From Paenibacillus_AR mesotrionivorans (GTDB taxonomy: Bacteria > Bacillota > Bacilli > Paenibacillales > NBRC-103111), in assembly GCF_046098205.1 (NCBI RefSeq), contig NZ_JBJURJ010000001.1, positions 62,001 to 126,000 on the forward strand: DNA of 64,000 bases. Direction: 5' to 3'. Made by a program: the position numbers and the translations under genes. The notes under the pieces were generated by a model. It was not told where the DNA came from. It saw only the letters and a list, made by a program, of their open reading frames with translations, and did no database searches. Numbering within the stretch: the first letter of the stretch is position 1; each line of letters starts with the position of its first letter. Shown here in pieces: positions 50,074 to 58,936 of this stretch.

Positions 50074-52602
50074 TTATTGACCTCCCGCAGGAGCTTTGGA
50101 TGGACTGCCGGCATTATTCGCTTCCCCCTGCACCTGCCCGCCAGGAGACGGCCTGGAGCTTGGGGAGGATGACGGCCGGTTATTGCCTCCTCCCTGCTCC
50201 GGCTCCTTGCTGCCCTCCGGCGACCGTTTACCCGAAGCCTGGGCAGAGGAGGATGGAGTGGGAGCCGGGGACACGGAGCCGCTGGGGCGCGGAGTTCCCG
50301 GACTGCCGCCGGGCCGATTACTGCCGCCGGGTCCCGGGCTGCCGCTTGGCGAAACAGACGGGGACGGACTGACCGCTGATTCAGCAGGAATTTGCATCGT
50401 CACCACATTGGACTTTTCCCCAGCCTGATTGGACTGGGTATTGTACGGCACTACATAATAGTCGTACGACTCTCCCGGTTTAATGGTTATGTCCGCGAAC
50501 TTGAGGTTACCCTTCAGCTGCTCGGAAATTTGCCGGAACTCCTGCTCCTTGGCTTCCTTGCGGAAGATCTGATAAGCACCGATGCTGTTATCCGCTTCTC
50601 CCGTCCAGGTCAGCTCCACCTTGGGCAGCGGATCCTTGATAAACTCCGCCTTCAGACTATCCACACTCTTAGGCGGCTCGGTCAGGCTGGGCACATCCGA
50701 GGGCTTCACAAAATCCTTGGCCGGCACATTAGTCAGCGCCTTATTCATAACCTCCTTGAACAGGGCAGCCGGGAAGGAGCCGCTGGCCGGAAGCACATAA
50801 TGTTTGGTATCCGTTTTGTCGAAGCCCATCCACACCGCTGCCGTCCACTCCGCCGAATATCCGACGAACCAGGCATCCCGGTTGTTTTTCTCCAGACCCT
50901 TCAGGTCCAGTTGGGTGGTGCCTGTTTTCCCGGCAACGGGACGGTTCAGCTTGGCCGCCGTACCGGTACCGCCGCTGACTACTCCCTTCAGCATTTCGGT
51001 CATGTAATACGCGGTTTTGGGCGACATCACCTTGGTCTTCTCCAGCTTAACGGACGCAACGGTATTCTCTTCGCTGTCCACAATTTTGCGGATGGAGTAG
51101 GCCGTATTCATCATCCCGTTATTGGGGAAGGCGCTGTAGGCTTGAGCCATAGCCAGCGGTGTTACACCCTTGGTCAAGCCGCCTAATGCGATGGCCAGGT
51201 TGTTGTCCTGGCTTTCGAGGGTGATCCCCATTTTCTTCACGAAATCCCGGGCCTTGGCTACGCCGATTTCATTCAGCAGCCATACGGCCGGGGCGTTGAT
51301 GGATTTGCGGAGCGCCTCCATCATGGTTACCTCCCCCTGATACACGCCGTCATAGTTCCGGGGGCTGTAGCCTGCGTAGGTCTTCTGCTCATCCGGCAGA
51401 AGGGTGTAGGGATTATATTTATTGCTCTGCAATTCCATAGCAGGCGCATACGAAATCAGCGGCTTAAAGGAGGAGCCGGGCTGACGCTGCACCAATGCAC
51501 GGTTCAAACCCTTGGCTGCGTAATCGCGTCCCCCGGACATGGCCACAATCCCGCCGTCCTTATTGTCCACGATCACCATCCCGCCCTGCATTTTTTGCTC
51601 CGGGCCGTCCTTCTGGAAGAACTTCGGATCCTTAAAGGCCGTTTCCAGAATCCGCTGGGCGTCTACATTCATGGTGGTGTAGATCTTGAAACCGCCCCGG
51701 CGGATGACCTCCTCCTCCAGCTTGAATTTCTCCGCCGCCTCCCGGATGACATAATCCTTAAACACCAGAAGCTCATCGGTTTTTTGAGCCGGAGGGGTAT
51801 ATTCCATAGCCTGGGCCTTATTCTTCTCGGCTTCGGTAATATAACCCTGGTCATACATCAGCTTCAATACCACATTGCGGCGGTCCTTGGATTTCTCCGG
51901 GTCGCCCATAGGCCCGTAGATGGCCGGTGCTTTGGGAGTTGCCGCCAGGGCGGCGATTTCCCACGTTTCCAGCTGGTTCAAATCGGTCTTGCCAAAATAG
52001 AGCTTGGATGCCGCCTTAATGCCGTATGCCCCCTTGCCGAAGTAAATCCGGTTCAGGTACAACGCCATGATGTCATCCTTCCCCAAATTCTCCTCTAGCG
52101 CCAAGGCAATGGACATTTCGGTTCCCTTACGGAAGAAGGTTTTATCGAAATCCAGGAACAGATTTTTTGCCAGCTGCTGGGTGATGGTGCTGCCCCCCTC
52201 CACTGCACTGCGGGCAACCACGTCCTTCACAAGCGCCCGGCCGATGGCCCAGAAGTCCACACCGGCATGCTGCTCGAAGCGTTTATCCTCCGTAGCGATG
52301 AACGCATATGCCACCTTCTTGGGAATTTCGCTTTTATCCACCAGCTCCCGGTTTTCCCGGCCCAGTAAGGAAACCTCCTTATCATTGATGTCATAGATAA
52401 TGGAGGCTTCCATCATGTCCATCTTGTCTTTATTTTCGTTGAAAATCTTCTGGCCGTTATAGATAATGACCATGTAGCCGATCGTGGCGCATACGATGGC
52501 GATTGCTGCGGTAATGCCCATTGCGATAAACAGCTTGCCATAGGAAAAGCGGCGCTTGCCCGGCTTCTTGGTTTTGGGTTTGGCGGGTTTTCGGTTGGCC
52601 AC
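50074..52602 (-). CDS. Class A penicillin-binding protein (PBP1A family)
   Basis: 842 residues. Basic cytoplasmic start, one transmembrane helix (~25-48), GT51 glycosyltransferase (GluAspLysArgPheGluGlnHis; GlyGlySerThrIleThrGlnGlnLeuAlaLys), transpeptidase with SerSerPheLys, SerIleAsn and LysThrGlyThrThr, then a fibronectin-III-like domain (~655-740) and a ~95-residue tail of Pro, Gly and Ser. It polymerises and cross-links peptidoglycan. GTG start at 52602 after GGGGGATGAAGAG. The low-complexity tail is long and probably spans the wall. Confidence 0.93.
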   Translation of the reverse strand: MANRKPAKPKTKKPGKRRFSYGKLFIAMGITAAIAIVCATIGYMVIIYNGQKIFNENKDKMDMMEASIIYDINDKEVSLLGRENRELVDKSEIPKKVAYAFIATEDKRFEQHAGVDFWAIGRALVKDVVARSAVEGGSTITQQLAKNLFLDFDKTFFRKGTEMSIALALEENLGKDDIMALYLNRIYFGKGAYGIKAASKLYFGKTDLNQLETWEIAALAATPKAPAIYGPMGDPEKSKDRRNVVLKLMYDQGYITEAEKNKAQAMEYTPPAQKTDELLVFKDYVIREAAEKFKLEEEVIRRGGFKIYTTMNVDAQRILETAFKDPKFFQKDGPEQKMQGGMVIVDNKDGGIVAMSGGRDYAAKGLNRALVQRQPGSSFKPLISYAPAMELQSNKYNPYTLLPDEQKTYAGYSPRNYDGVYQGEVTMMEALRKSINAPAVWLLNEIGVAKARDFVKKMGITLESQDNNLAIALGGLTKGVTPLAMAQAYSAFPNNGMMNTAYSIRKIVDSEENTVASVKLEKTKVMSPKTAYYMTEMLKGVVSGGTGTAAKLNRPVAGKTGTTQLDLKGLEKNNRDAWFVGYSAEWTAAVWMGFDKTDTKHYVLPASGSFPAALFKEVMNKALTNVPAKDFVKPSDVPSLTEPPKSVDSLKAEFIKDPLPKVELTWTGEADNSIGAYQIFRKEAKEQEFRQISEQLKGNLKFADITIKPGESYDYYVVPYNTQSNQAGEKSNVVTMQIPAESAVSPSPSVSPSGSPGPGGSNRPGGSPGTPRPSGSVSPAPTPSSSAQASGKRSPEGSKEPEQGGGNNRPSSSPSSRPSPGGQVQGEANNAGSPSKAPAGGQ

Positions 52603-52749
52603 CTCTTCATCCCCCTGTCTCTTTGTCGGATATGTCCTGTAATAATAAGAGCAACCCCTTGAGTAGGGATTGCTCCTCAGGCGCTATTCTATTTGACGTG
52701 CCGGATATGCAAAAGGTTTCGTTTTCCAATCCAGACAGGCGCGGACCGC

Positions 52750-52986
52750 TTAGTCGTTATTAACCTCCTGGTTGAAGGAAACTGGGCGGAGCGGCGTAAA
52801 GGTGGAAATGGCGTGTTTGTAAATCATCTGCTGCTTGCCTTCGCTGTCCACGATAATCGTGAAGTTATCGAAGGCTTTGATTACGCCGCGGATCTGGAAC
52901 CCGTTGGTGAGATATACCGTTACCGGGATGTTTTCTTTGCGGAGCTGATTTAAGAAGTTGTCTTGGATGTTAATGGACTTGTTCAT
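52750..52986 (-). CDS. hfq: RNA chaperone Hfq
   Basis: 78 residues with Sm1 (AsnGlyPheGlnIleArgGlyValIle) and Sm2 (MetIleTyrLysHisAlaIleSerThr) motifs. It is a hexameric RNA chaperone. It follows miaA on the same strand, the order found in many bacteria. ATG after GGGGGATTCC. Confidence 0.95.
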   Translation of the reverse strand: MNKSINIQDNFLNQLRKENIPVTVYLTNGFQIRGVIKAFDNFTIIVDSEGKQQMIYKHAISTFTPLRPVSFNQEVNND

Positions 52987-53025
52987 GGATGGAATCCCCC
53001 TTCATAGTGTAAGACGCCTTATATG

Positions 53026-54036
53026 TCAAATCTGCGGATATTCATGCTCTCCAATATATTCCGTAAGTCCTTCGAACTTTCCTGCTAGTATTTCATGGAA
53101 TTTGTGCAGGATACGTGAAAGTTTTGCATGTTCCGGTATTTCAATCCAGTTAATTTCCTTCATATGACGGAACCAGGATAGCTGACGTTTGGCAAAATGG
53201 CGGGTATCCCGTTTCAGAAGCCGGACCGCCTCGGGAAGGGTTGTCTCCTGCTCCAGGTAAGCGGCAATCTCCTTGTAGCCCAAGCCCTGCATGGAGATGT
53301 GGCTTCGGGTCAGTCCCCGGGCCATAAGCCCTCTCACCTCGTCCACCAGGCCCTGGTCCATCATCTGGTCAATGCGGGCTTCAATACGGTTATATAAAAT
53401 ATCCCGATCCATTGTCAAGCCTACGAGGCACAGATTGTAAGGTGATTCTCTGGTTTGACCGGCAAGCTGCTCGGTTAACGTACGTCCTGTAAGGTGAAAT
53501 ACCTCCAGCGCCCGGATTACCCGCCGGGTATCGTTGGCGTGAAGCCTGCCGGCACTGTCCGGGTCTATCTCGGCCAGCCTGGTATGGAGAGCCTCCGGTC
53601 CAAACTCTTCAAGAAACCGGCGCTGCTCCTCGCGGAACTCCTCATCAGAGCCTACCTCACTGAACTGGAAGTCATAACAGATGGATTCAATATACAGCCC
53701 CGTGCCCCCGACAATAAAGGGGACCGCACCACGGCTGCTGATGTCAAAGATCAACTGCCGCACTCTTTCTTGAAATTCCGCCACCGAAAAGGGGTAATCC
53801 GGCTCGCAGATATCCAGCATATGGTGGGGTACACCCTGCATTTCCTCGCGGGTGATCTTGGCTGTTCCGATATCCATCCCCCGGTACACCTGCATGGAAT
53901 CTCCCGAGATAATCTCGCAGCCGTAGCGTTTGGCAATTTCCACGCTCAGCCCCGTTTTGCCGATGGCGGTTGGCCCCAGCAGCACCAATAGCGGCGGCTT
54001 GTCCCCGGGATGACGGAAGAGTCCGGCCTTATTCAT
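53026..54036 (-). CDS. miaA: tRNA dimethylallyltransferase
   Basis: 336 residues. P-loop GlyProThrAlaIleGlyLysThr, AspSerMetGlnValTyr, and GlyGlyThrGlyLeuTyr. It adds dimethylallyl to A37 of tRNAs reading UNN codons. Its ATG overlaps the stop of the upstream methyltransferase gene. The C-terminus after the catalytic core (~320-336) is poorly conserved. Confidence 0.95.
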   Translation of the reverse strand: MNKAGLFRHPGDKPPLLVLLGPTAIGKTGLSVEIAKRYGCEIISGDSMQVYRGMDIGTAKITREEMQGVPHHMLDICEPDYPFSVAEFQERVRQLIFDISSRGAVPFIVGGTGLYIESICYDFQFSEVGSDEEFREEQRRFLEEFGPEALHTRLAEIDPDSAGRLHANDTRRVIRALEVFHLTGRTLTEQLAGQTRESPYNLCLVGLTMDRDILYNRIEARIDQMMDQGLVDEVRGLMARGLTRSHISMQGLGYKEIAAYLEQETTLPEAVRLLKRDTRHFAKRQLSWFRHMKEINWIEIPEHAKLSRILHKFHEILAGKFEGLTEYIGEHEYPQI

Positions 54037-54809
54037 ACATCCATCACTCCGTATGCAATTTTCGTATTGGGCCGCAATAACATGCGGAAGCCCAAACGCT
54101 CGAACTCCCCGCTCTCCCGGTGCTCCTTCAGCACGACCCGGCGCCGGGCAACCCGTTTGGCCTCCTGAATTGCTTCAGCCTGCAGGGCGCTATCGTTGGC
54201 TATGGCCTTTAAGGGAGCAAGGGCGTTAGTCTCCTCAATGGTCTGGCGGAACATCGGATCAAAATAAACCACATCCACACTATTGTCGGGCCGCCGCTTT
54301 AATTCGGCCAGATGGTCGGTCTGGATCACTTTTACCCGCCGCATGGCCTGATCAAGCACCTCCAGCCCGGATTCGTAGGTTTTTAGGCCTTGCTCCACCA
54401 AAAGGGCGACGAGGGGTTCGCTTTCCAAGGCGGTTACCGCTCCCGCCGGACCTGCTGCATAGGCGAATAGAATGGATTCCGAGCAAAGTCCTGCTGTGCA
54501 GTCGAGGATCACATCCCCCTCCCGCACCTCTGCCGCATCCAGCAAACCATCGGCCATACCCTGAAGCAGTCGTTTGATCCGCACCTGGGCAGAGCTGGGA
54601 TGAAAGAAAAACGGTTCCTTGCTTCCTTCGGGAAAATACCGCAGCCCCAAGGTAGTAGCAACTATAATATCTTGAGTGCCATGCTCCCGTTGAAGGCGGG
54701 GCAAGGAGGATTGCCTCCGCTGCACATACCGGCAGCCAAGTCTGGCCGCCAGACTCCGGGCTTGGTCCAATTCCGTAGTCGACGGATGATACGAGGTGGT
54801 TACAAGCAT
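54033..54809 (-). CDS. Class I SAM-dependent methyltransferase (RsmJ-like)
   Basis: 258 residues. Motif I AspCysThrAlaGlyLeuCysSerGlu, motif II AlaLeuGluSerGlu, and catalytic-region AspValValTyrPheAspProMetPhe. AspProMetPhe and the overall length resemble the RsmJ-type rRNA methyltransferases, but the target is not established in this lineage. It heads the miaA-hfq group, overlapping miaA by four bases. The ribosome site is weak. Confidence 0.8.
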   Translation of the reverse strand: MLVTTSYHPSTTELDQARSLAARLGCRYVQRRQSSLPRLQREHGTQDIIVATTLGLRYFPEGSKEPFFFHPSSAQVRIKRLLQGMADGLLDAAEVREGDVILDCTAGLCSESILFAYAAGPAGAVTALESEPLVALLVEQGLKTYESGLEVLDQAMRRVKVIQTDHLAELKRRPDNSVDVVYFDPMFRQTIEETNALAPLKAIANDSALQAEAIQEAKRVARRRVVLKEHRESGEFERLGFRMLLRPNTKIAYGVMDV

Positions 54810-54974
54810 GATAATTTTCCATTCCCTGTCAATATGTTAGCATAATTCCTACCCATTATAAACCACAATCCGCGGAAATGCGAATCGGGCGTATGGCTCA
54901 TGGCTCATGGCCGTGACAGACAACCTCATGGACTCATCTACTATAATAACTCTTACCGCAAAGGAGAGATTACG

Positions 54975-55283
54975 ATGAGCCGAAATTTCCGCCGTGTCCA
55001 TAAGCCTGATGTGGTTACTCTGCGGGTTGCCACCGTTGACGGCGTGCTCCGGATTACCGGAAGCTGTGTCGTCGGCAGCGCCGCACCCTGCAAGGAGGAA
55101 ATCCAAGTGGGCAAAAGGCTTTCCGACGCTCATGCCTGCCTGGTCAGCCATGGATTTACTCGGATAACCGAACGCACCAACGTTCGGGTGTACCGGCGTT
55201 ATCACGGCAATCCGCCCCGGCCGCTTCCGCCCCAGCCGAAGCCATGTCCCTGTCATCACCGTCCGCGTCCCCGCCCCTGCTGA
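54975..55283 (+). CDS. Small hypothetical protein with a Cys/His/Pro tail
   Basis: 102 residues. The first ~75 form a compact beta-rich region (ValThrLeuArgValAlaThrValAspGly). The last ~25 are Pro/Arg-rich and end LysProCysProCysHisHisArgProArg...Cys. The Cys-x-Cys-His-His cluster could bind metal. ATG at 54975 after AAGGAGAGATTACG; an upstream in-frame extension is excluded. It stands alone, closed by a terminator. Not recognised. Confidence 0.65.
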   Translation: MSRNFRRVHKPDVVTLRVATVDGVLRITGSCVVGSAAPCKEEIQVGKRLSDAHACLVSHGFTRITERTNVRVYRRYHGNPPRPLPPQPKPCPCHHRPRPRPC

Positions 55284-55301
55284 CAGCGGACAGCACTGAA
55301 T

Positions 55302-55348
55302 ACAAGAAAACGGACCAGGCGAGCGTAAGCTCCGGTCCGTTTTCTTGT
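55302..55348. terminator. Bidirectional terminator
   Basis: A perfect 15-bp stem (ACAAGAAAACGGACC with its complement) encloses a smaller GAGC/GCTC hairpin. It separates the small plus-strand gene from convergent mutL. Confidence 0.85.
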
Positions 55349-55364
55349 GTGCAGCGAAGCCCGT

Positions 55365-57425
55365 TTACATGACCCGCTTGAACATCTTTTCCAGCTCATA
55401 GGTGGAGAAGCTGATGACGATGGGCCTGCCGTGAGGGCAGGTATACGGCATTCTGCAGGAGGAGAGCCTGTCCAGGAGCGCCTCCATCTCCACCCGGGTC
55501 AAGGACTGATTGGCTTTGATGGAGGCCTTGCAGGAGCATAGGGTGGAGGCTTTTTCCCGCAGCTTGGACAGGTCCACCTGCTTGCGTTCGGCCAGCACCC
55601 ATTCGCAGATCTCCGTGACAATCTCCCGCTCCTCCCCGGGGGGAAGCCAGTGCGGATACGCCCGGACCAGAAAGGTGCTGCCGCCGAAGGCTTCCAGATA
55701 AACTCCGGATTGCTCCAGAACCGAGAGTCTGCCCTTCAGCACCTCCGCCTCGGATGGAGTGAATTCCAAGGTTATAGGCACCAGAAGCTCCTGGCTGGCC
55801 CCCTGGGGGCGTCCGAACAAATCGTAATAATACTCGTAATTGATGCGTTCATGGGCAGCATGCTGGTCAATCAGGTATAGCCCTTCCGGATTCTGCGCCA
55901 CAATATAGGTGCCATGCAGCTGGCCGATGGGGTCCAGCTCCGGCAGCCTCGGCAGGCTGCGCTTCGAACCTGCTTGCGCATCAGTCACTTCCGCCTCATC
56001 GGCTGTGTCTGTACCGTCCACGTGCTCCAGTGAAACCAGCAGCTTCTGCACCGTTTCAGGCCGGGGCGGCTGCTCCCGCTGGGGCAGGTTTCTTGCGGGG
56101 GCCGGGTAACCGCCTGAAGCAGCCCCCACGCCCGAGGACGAGCCGGCTCTGGTGGAAGATGGGCTACCGGGATAACCGGAAGCAGCCCCGGTGCTGCGGG
56201 AAGCTTGCTGCTCCCCCGGGTACGGTGTACTCCCGGAGGGAAGGGTTTGCTCCCGGCTCCAAGCATTTTCCGGCTCACGGGGCTGAACAGGTCCAGTCTT
56301 CTCACTTACCGGGGTTGCGCCTGACGGAGCTTGAGCTTGAACCTGAGGCTGGGGCCGGTACAGCTCCAGCTGCTCCTGGATCACCGCCGGCTTAGCCACC
56401 GCCTTGGCCTGGGGCTGGGCCCCCTGCGGGATATGGGCAGTCCCCCGCAGAATGCGGGCAGCTGTTTCCTCCACAAATTCCAATAGCTCCGGCTCCTTGC
56501 TGAACCGGACCTCCATTTTGGAGGGATGGACGTTCACATCCAACAGCGACGGCTCCATCTCAATATGCAGGACGGCTATCGGGAAGCGGTTGATGGGCAG
56601 AAGTGTATGGTAAGCCTTGACCAGCGCCTGCGCCACGGCATAGTTGCGGATGTACCGCCCGTTAATGACGGTGGAGATGGCATGGCGCCCAGCCCTTGTT
56701 TCCTCTGGACGGCAGATATAGCCGCTGATCCGGTAATCGAGACTCTCCCCTTTGATCGGCAGCATCTTCTTGGCTACGCCTGTCCCATAGATGGCGGCAA
56801 TAACGGACAGCAAGTCCCCGTTGCCCAGCGTCTGAACCAGCGTATTCCCGTTATGCTTGAGCAAAAAGGCGATCTGCGGATGGGACAAGGCCAGCCGGTA
56901 GATAAAGTCGGAGATATGTCCCAGCTCCGTCTGGATGGTCTTCATGTATTTGAGCCGGGCCGGGGTATTGTAGAACAGCTCCTTGATGCGGATGTCCGTG
57001 CCCCTGCTCGCCGCCGCATCCTCATGGGCAAGCAGCTGGCCTCCGGCAAGCTCAATGCGCCGTCCCAGCCCGCTGTCATCCGAAGCTGAGACACATTCCA
57101 CCTTGGATACCGCCGCTATACTGGGCAGAGCCTCACCCCGGAAGCCCAACGTCCGGATATGAAACAAGTCCTTGCCCGAGGATATTTTGCTGGTGGCATG
57201 GCGCTGGAACGCACGCTCCAGATCATCCGCCCCGATGCCGCTGCCGTTATCGGCAATCCGGATCAGAGCCAGACCGCCGTCCTCCACCGTCACATCGATC
57301 CGGGTGCTTCCGGCGTCGATGGCATTTTCCACCAGCTCCTTCACCACCGAGGAGGGCCGCTCCACAACCTCGCCCGCCGCAATCTGATTGGCAATGTGGT
57401 CATCCAATACCCGGATCACACCCAT
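55365..57425 (-). CDS. mutL: DNA mismatch repair protein MutL
   Basis: 686 residues. GHKL ATPase N-terminus (AsnAlaIleAspAlaGly; AspAsnGlySerGlyIle; GlyPheArgGlyGluAlaLeu), a ~130-residue Pro/Gly/Ser/Gln-rich linker, and an endonuclease C-terminus with AspGlnHisAlaAlaHisGluArgIleAsnTyrGlu and CysProHisGlyArgPro. That marks a nicking MutL, as in organisms without MutH. The ATG lies one base after the stop of the S41 protease gene, suggesting coupled translation. Confidence 0.96.
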   Translation of the reverse strand: MGVIRVLDDHIANQIAAGEVVERPSSVVKELVENAIDAGSTRIDVTVEDGGLALIRIADNGSGIGADDLERAFQRHATSKISSGKDLFHIRTLGFRGEALPSIAAVSKVECVSASDDSGLGRRIELAGGQLLAHEDAAASRGTDIRIKELFYNTPARLKYMKTIQTELGHISDFIYRLALSHPQIAFLLKHNGNTLVQTLGNGDLLSVIAAIYGTGVAKKMLPIKGESLDYRISGYICRPEETRAGRHAISTVINGRYIRNYAVAQALVKAYHTLLPINRFPIAVLHIEMEPSLLDVNVHPSKMEVRFSKEPELLEFVEETAARILRGTAHIPQGAQPQAKAVAKPAVIQEQLELYRPQPQVQAQAPSGATPVSEKTGPVQPREPENAWSREQTLPSGSTPYPGEQQASRSTGAASGYPGSPSSTRAGSSSGVGAASGGYPAPARNLPQREQPPRPETVQKLLVSLEHVDGTDTADEAEVTDAQAGSKRSLPRLPELDPIGQLHGTYIVAQNPEGLYLIDQHAAHERINYEYYYDLFGRPQGASQELLVPITLEFTPSEAEVLKGRLSVLEQSGVYLEAFGGSTFLVRAYPHWLPPGEEREIVTEICEWVLAERKQVDLSKLREKASTLCSCKASIKANQSLTRVEMEALLDRLSSCRMPYTCPHGRPIVISFSTYELEKMFKRVM

Positions 57426-57426
57426 A

Positions 57427-58902
57427 TCAGTTCACCGCAGCAGAGCTCAGCACCAGCTGGTCCAATGTACCCTCAAGCTTAATGCCAGGGAAGCTCCGGG
57501 CAAAAGCGGCGGCATCCAGAAGCAGGTAATCGCCTACCATCTTCGCCTCACTGCCGGCCAGAAGAACCGGTGCTTGTCCCTTCACGGACAGCTCCACTCC
57601 CTGAGACTCGGGAACCCACTTCAATTCCGCGCCGGCCAATGCAGCCAGCACACGGGAATGCACCCACAGCTTGCCGTTCTCTTCAACGGCGGGCAGGGAA
57701 TCCTCCACCTTCATGCCATTCACCGTAACCACAGAGCGTTTTTTCTCCACCTTGAAATTCTGGACTCCCGCCAGACGCAGCACGTGGAGCAGCTGGTTCA
57801 TACCGCCTTCCAGCTCCAGATCCGGCTTGATGCCTACCTTATTGACCGGATGGCCCAACGGCGTCAGATATTCTTCAATGGTTACCTTCAGCTTGGAGCC
57901 TTCGCTCAGGCTGTAGATATTCTGGACGCTGCCCTTGCCGTAGGTATTGGTACCGGCAATCACTGCCACCTTGTAATCCTGCAGCGCACCTGCCAGGATT
58001 TCCGAAGCGCTGGCGCTGTTCTCATTAACCAGCACGTATACGGGCTGGGACAAGGTGGTGCCTCCGACAATATTGACCGGATTATCCGTTCCGTTGCGGG
58101 TTTTGGTGTGGATCAGAATCTTGTCCTTAATAAAATTGGAGGCCATGTACCCCGCGGATTCCAGGAGACCCCCAGGGTTGTCCCGGAGATCGATAACCAA
58201 AGAGCGGAAATCGCTTTTGGCGCGGAACCCGTCCAGGATTTCCGTAAACTGCTCATCCGAATTATCAGAGAAGCTGTATACCCGGAGATACCCCACACCG
58301 CCATCCAGATATGCACTGTCCACCACAGGCAGGGAAACGGCTTTCCGCGGCATGGTCAGAGCCAGCCGCTCGCCGCCGCGGAGCACGGTGATGGTGACAT
58401 TGCTATTTTCCTCACCGGTGATAAAGGTGACTACATCCTTGGCATTGTCCGCCGTAATTTCGGTTTCGTTGACCTTCACGATGATATCATCGGCCCGCAG
58501 GCCTGCCGCTTCCGCAGAGGAGTTCTTAAATACCTGCTCGATGTAGACCCCTTCCATCGTTTGGCTGATGAGAATCCCCACTCCGACATAATTGCGGGCC
58601 AGACTGCCCTCGAATTGGCTCCATTGTTTCTTGTCCATAAATTCCGTATACGGATCATTCAGCGATTGCACCATGGCTTGAATAGCCGCATCACTTAAGG
58701 CTTCCTCCGAGGCGCCGCTCACATGGCTTGTGGAGAGAATCTCCAATACCTGCTGCATTCTGTCTGAGGAAACGCTGGCGTAAGCGCTCCAGGCAGGAAG
58801 GGCAAGGGTGGCCACAACCGCCGACAAGCCGATTTTCTTCCAGACGGGCAAACGGCTTTTGCGGTCTGCCGCCCTGCTTTTATTGATTAAGGCGAATCTC
58901 AT
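57427..58902 (-). CDS. S41-family (CtpA/B-like) exported protease
   Basis: 491 residues. Signal/anchor helix (~22-40), PDZ domain (~110-190), and S41 protease core with AsnProGlyGly, catalytic Ser in AsnGluAsnSerAlaSerAlaSerGlu and Lys in ThrTyrGlyLysGlySerVal. The C-terminal ~100 residues resemble the stalk (copper amine oxidase N-like) fold. ATG at 58902 after GAGAGGGG. It lies between mutS and mutL. CtpB proteases act in sporulation signalling in Bacillus; the role here is not known. Confidence 0.88.
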   Translation of the reverse strand: MRFALINKSRAADRKSRLPVWKKIGLSAVVATLALPAWSAYASVSSDRMQQVLEILSTSHVSGASEEALSDAAIQAMVQSLNDPYTEFMDKKQWSQFEGSLARNYVGVGILISQTMEGVYIEQVFKNSSAEAAGLRADDIIVKVNETEITADNAKDVVTFITGEENSNVTITVLRGGERLALTMPRKAVSLPVVDSAYLDGGVGYLRVYSFSDNSDEQFTEILDGFRAKSDFRSLVIDLRDNPGGLLESAGYMASNFIKDKILIHTKTRNGTDNPVNIVGGTTLSQPVYVLVNENSASASEILAGALQDYKVAVIAGTNTYGKGSVQNIYSLSEGSKLKVTIEEYLTPLGHPVNKVGIKPDLELEGGMNQLLHVLRLAGVQNFKVEKKRSVVTVNGMKVEDSLPAVEENGKLWVHSRVLAALAGAELKWVPESQGVELSVKGQAPVLLAGSEAKMVGDYLLLDAAAFARSFPGIKLEGTLDQLVLSSAAVN

Positions 58903-58936
58903 GGGTGAATCCCCTCTCGTCATGTCTGTATTGGAT

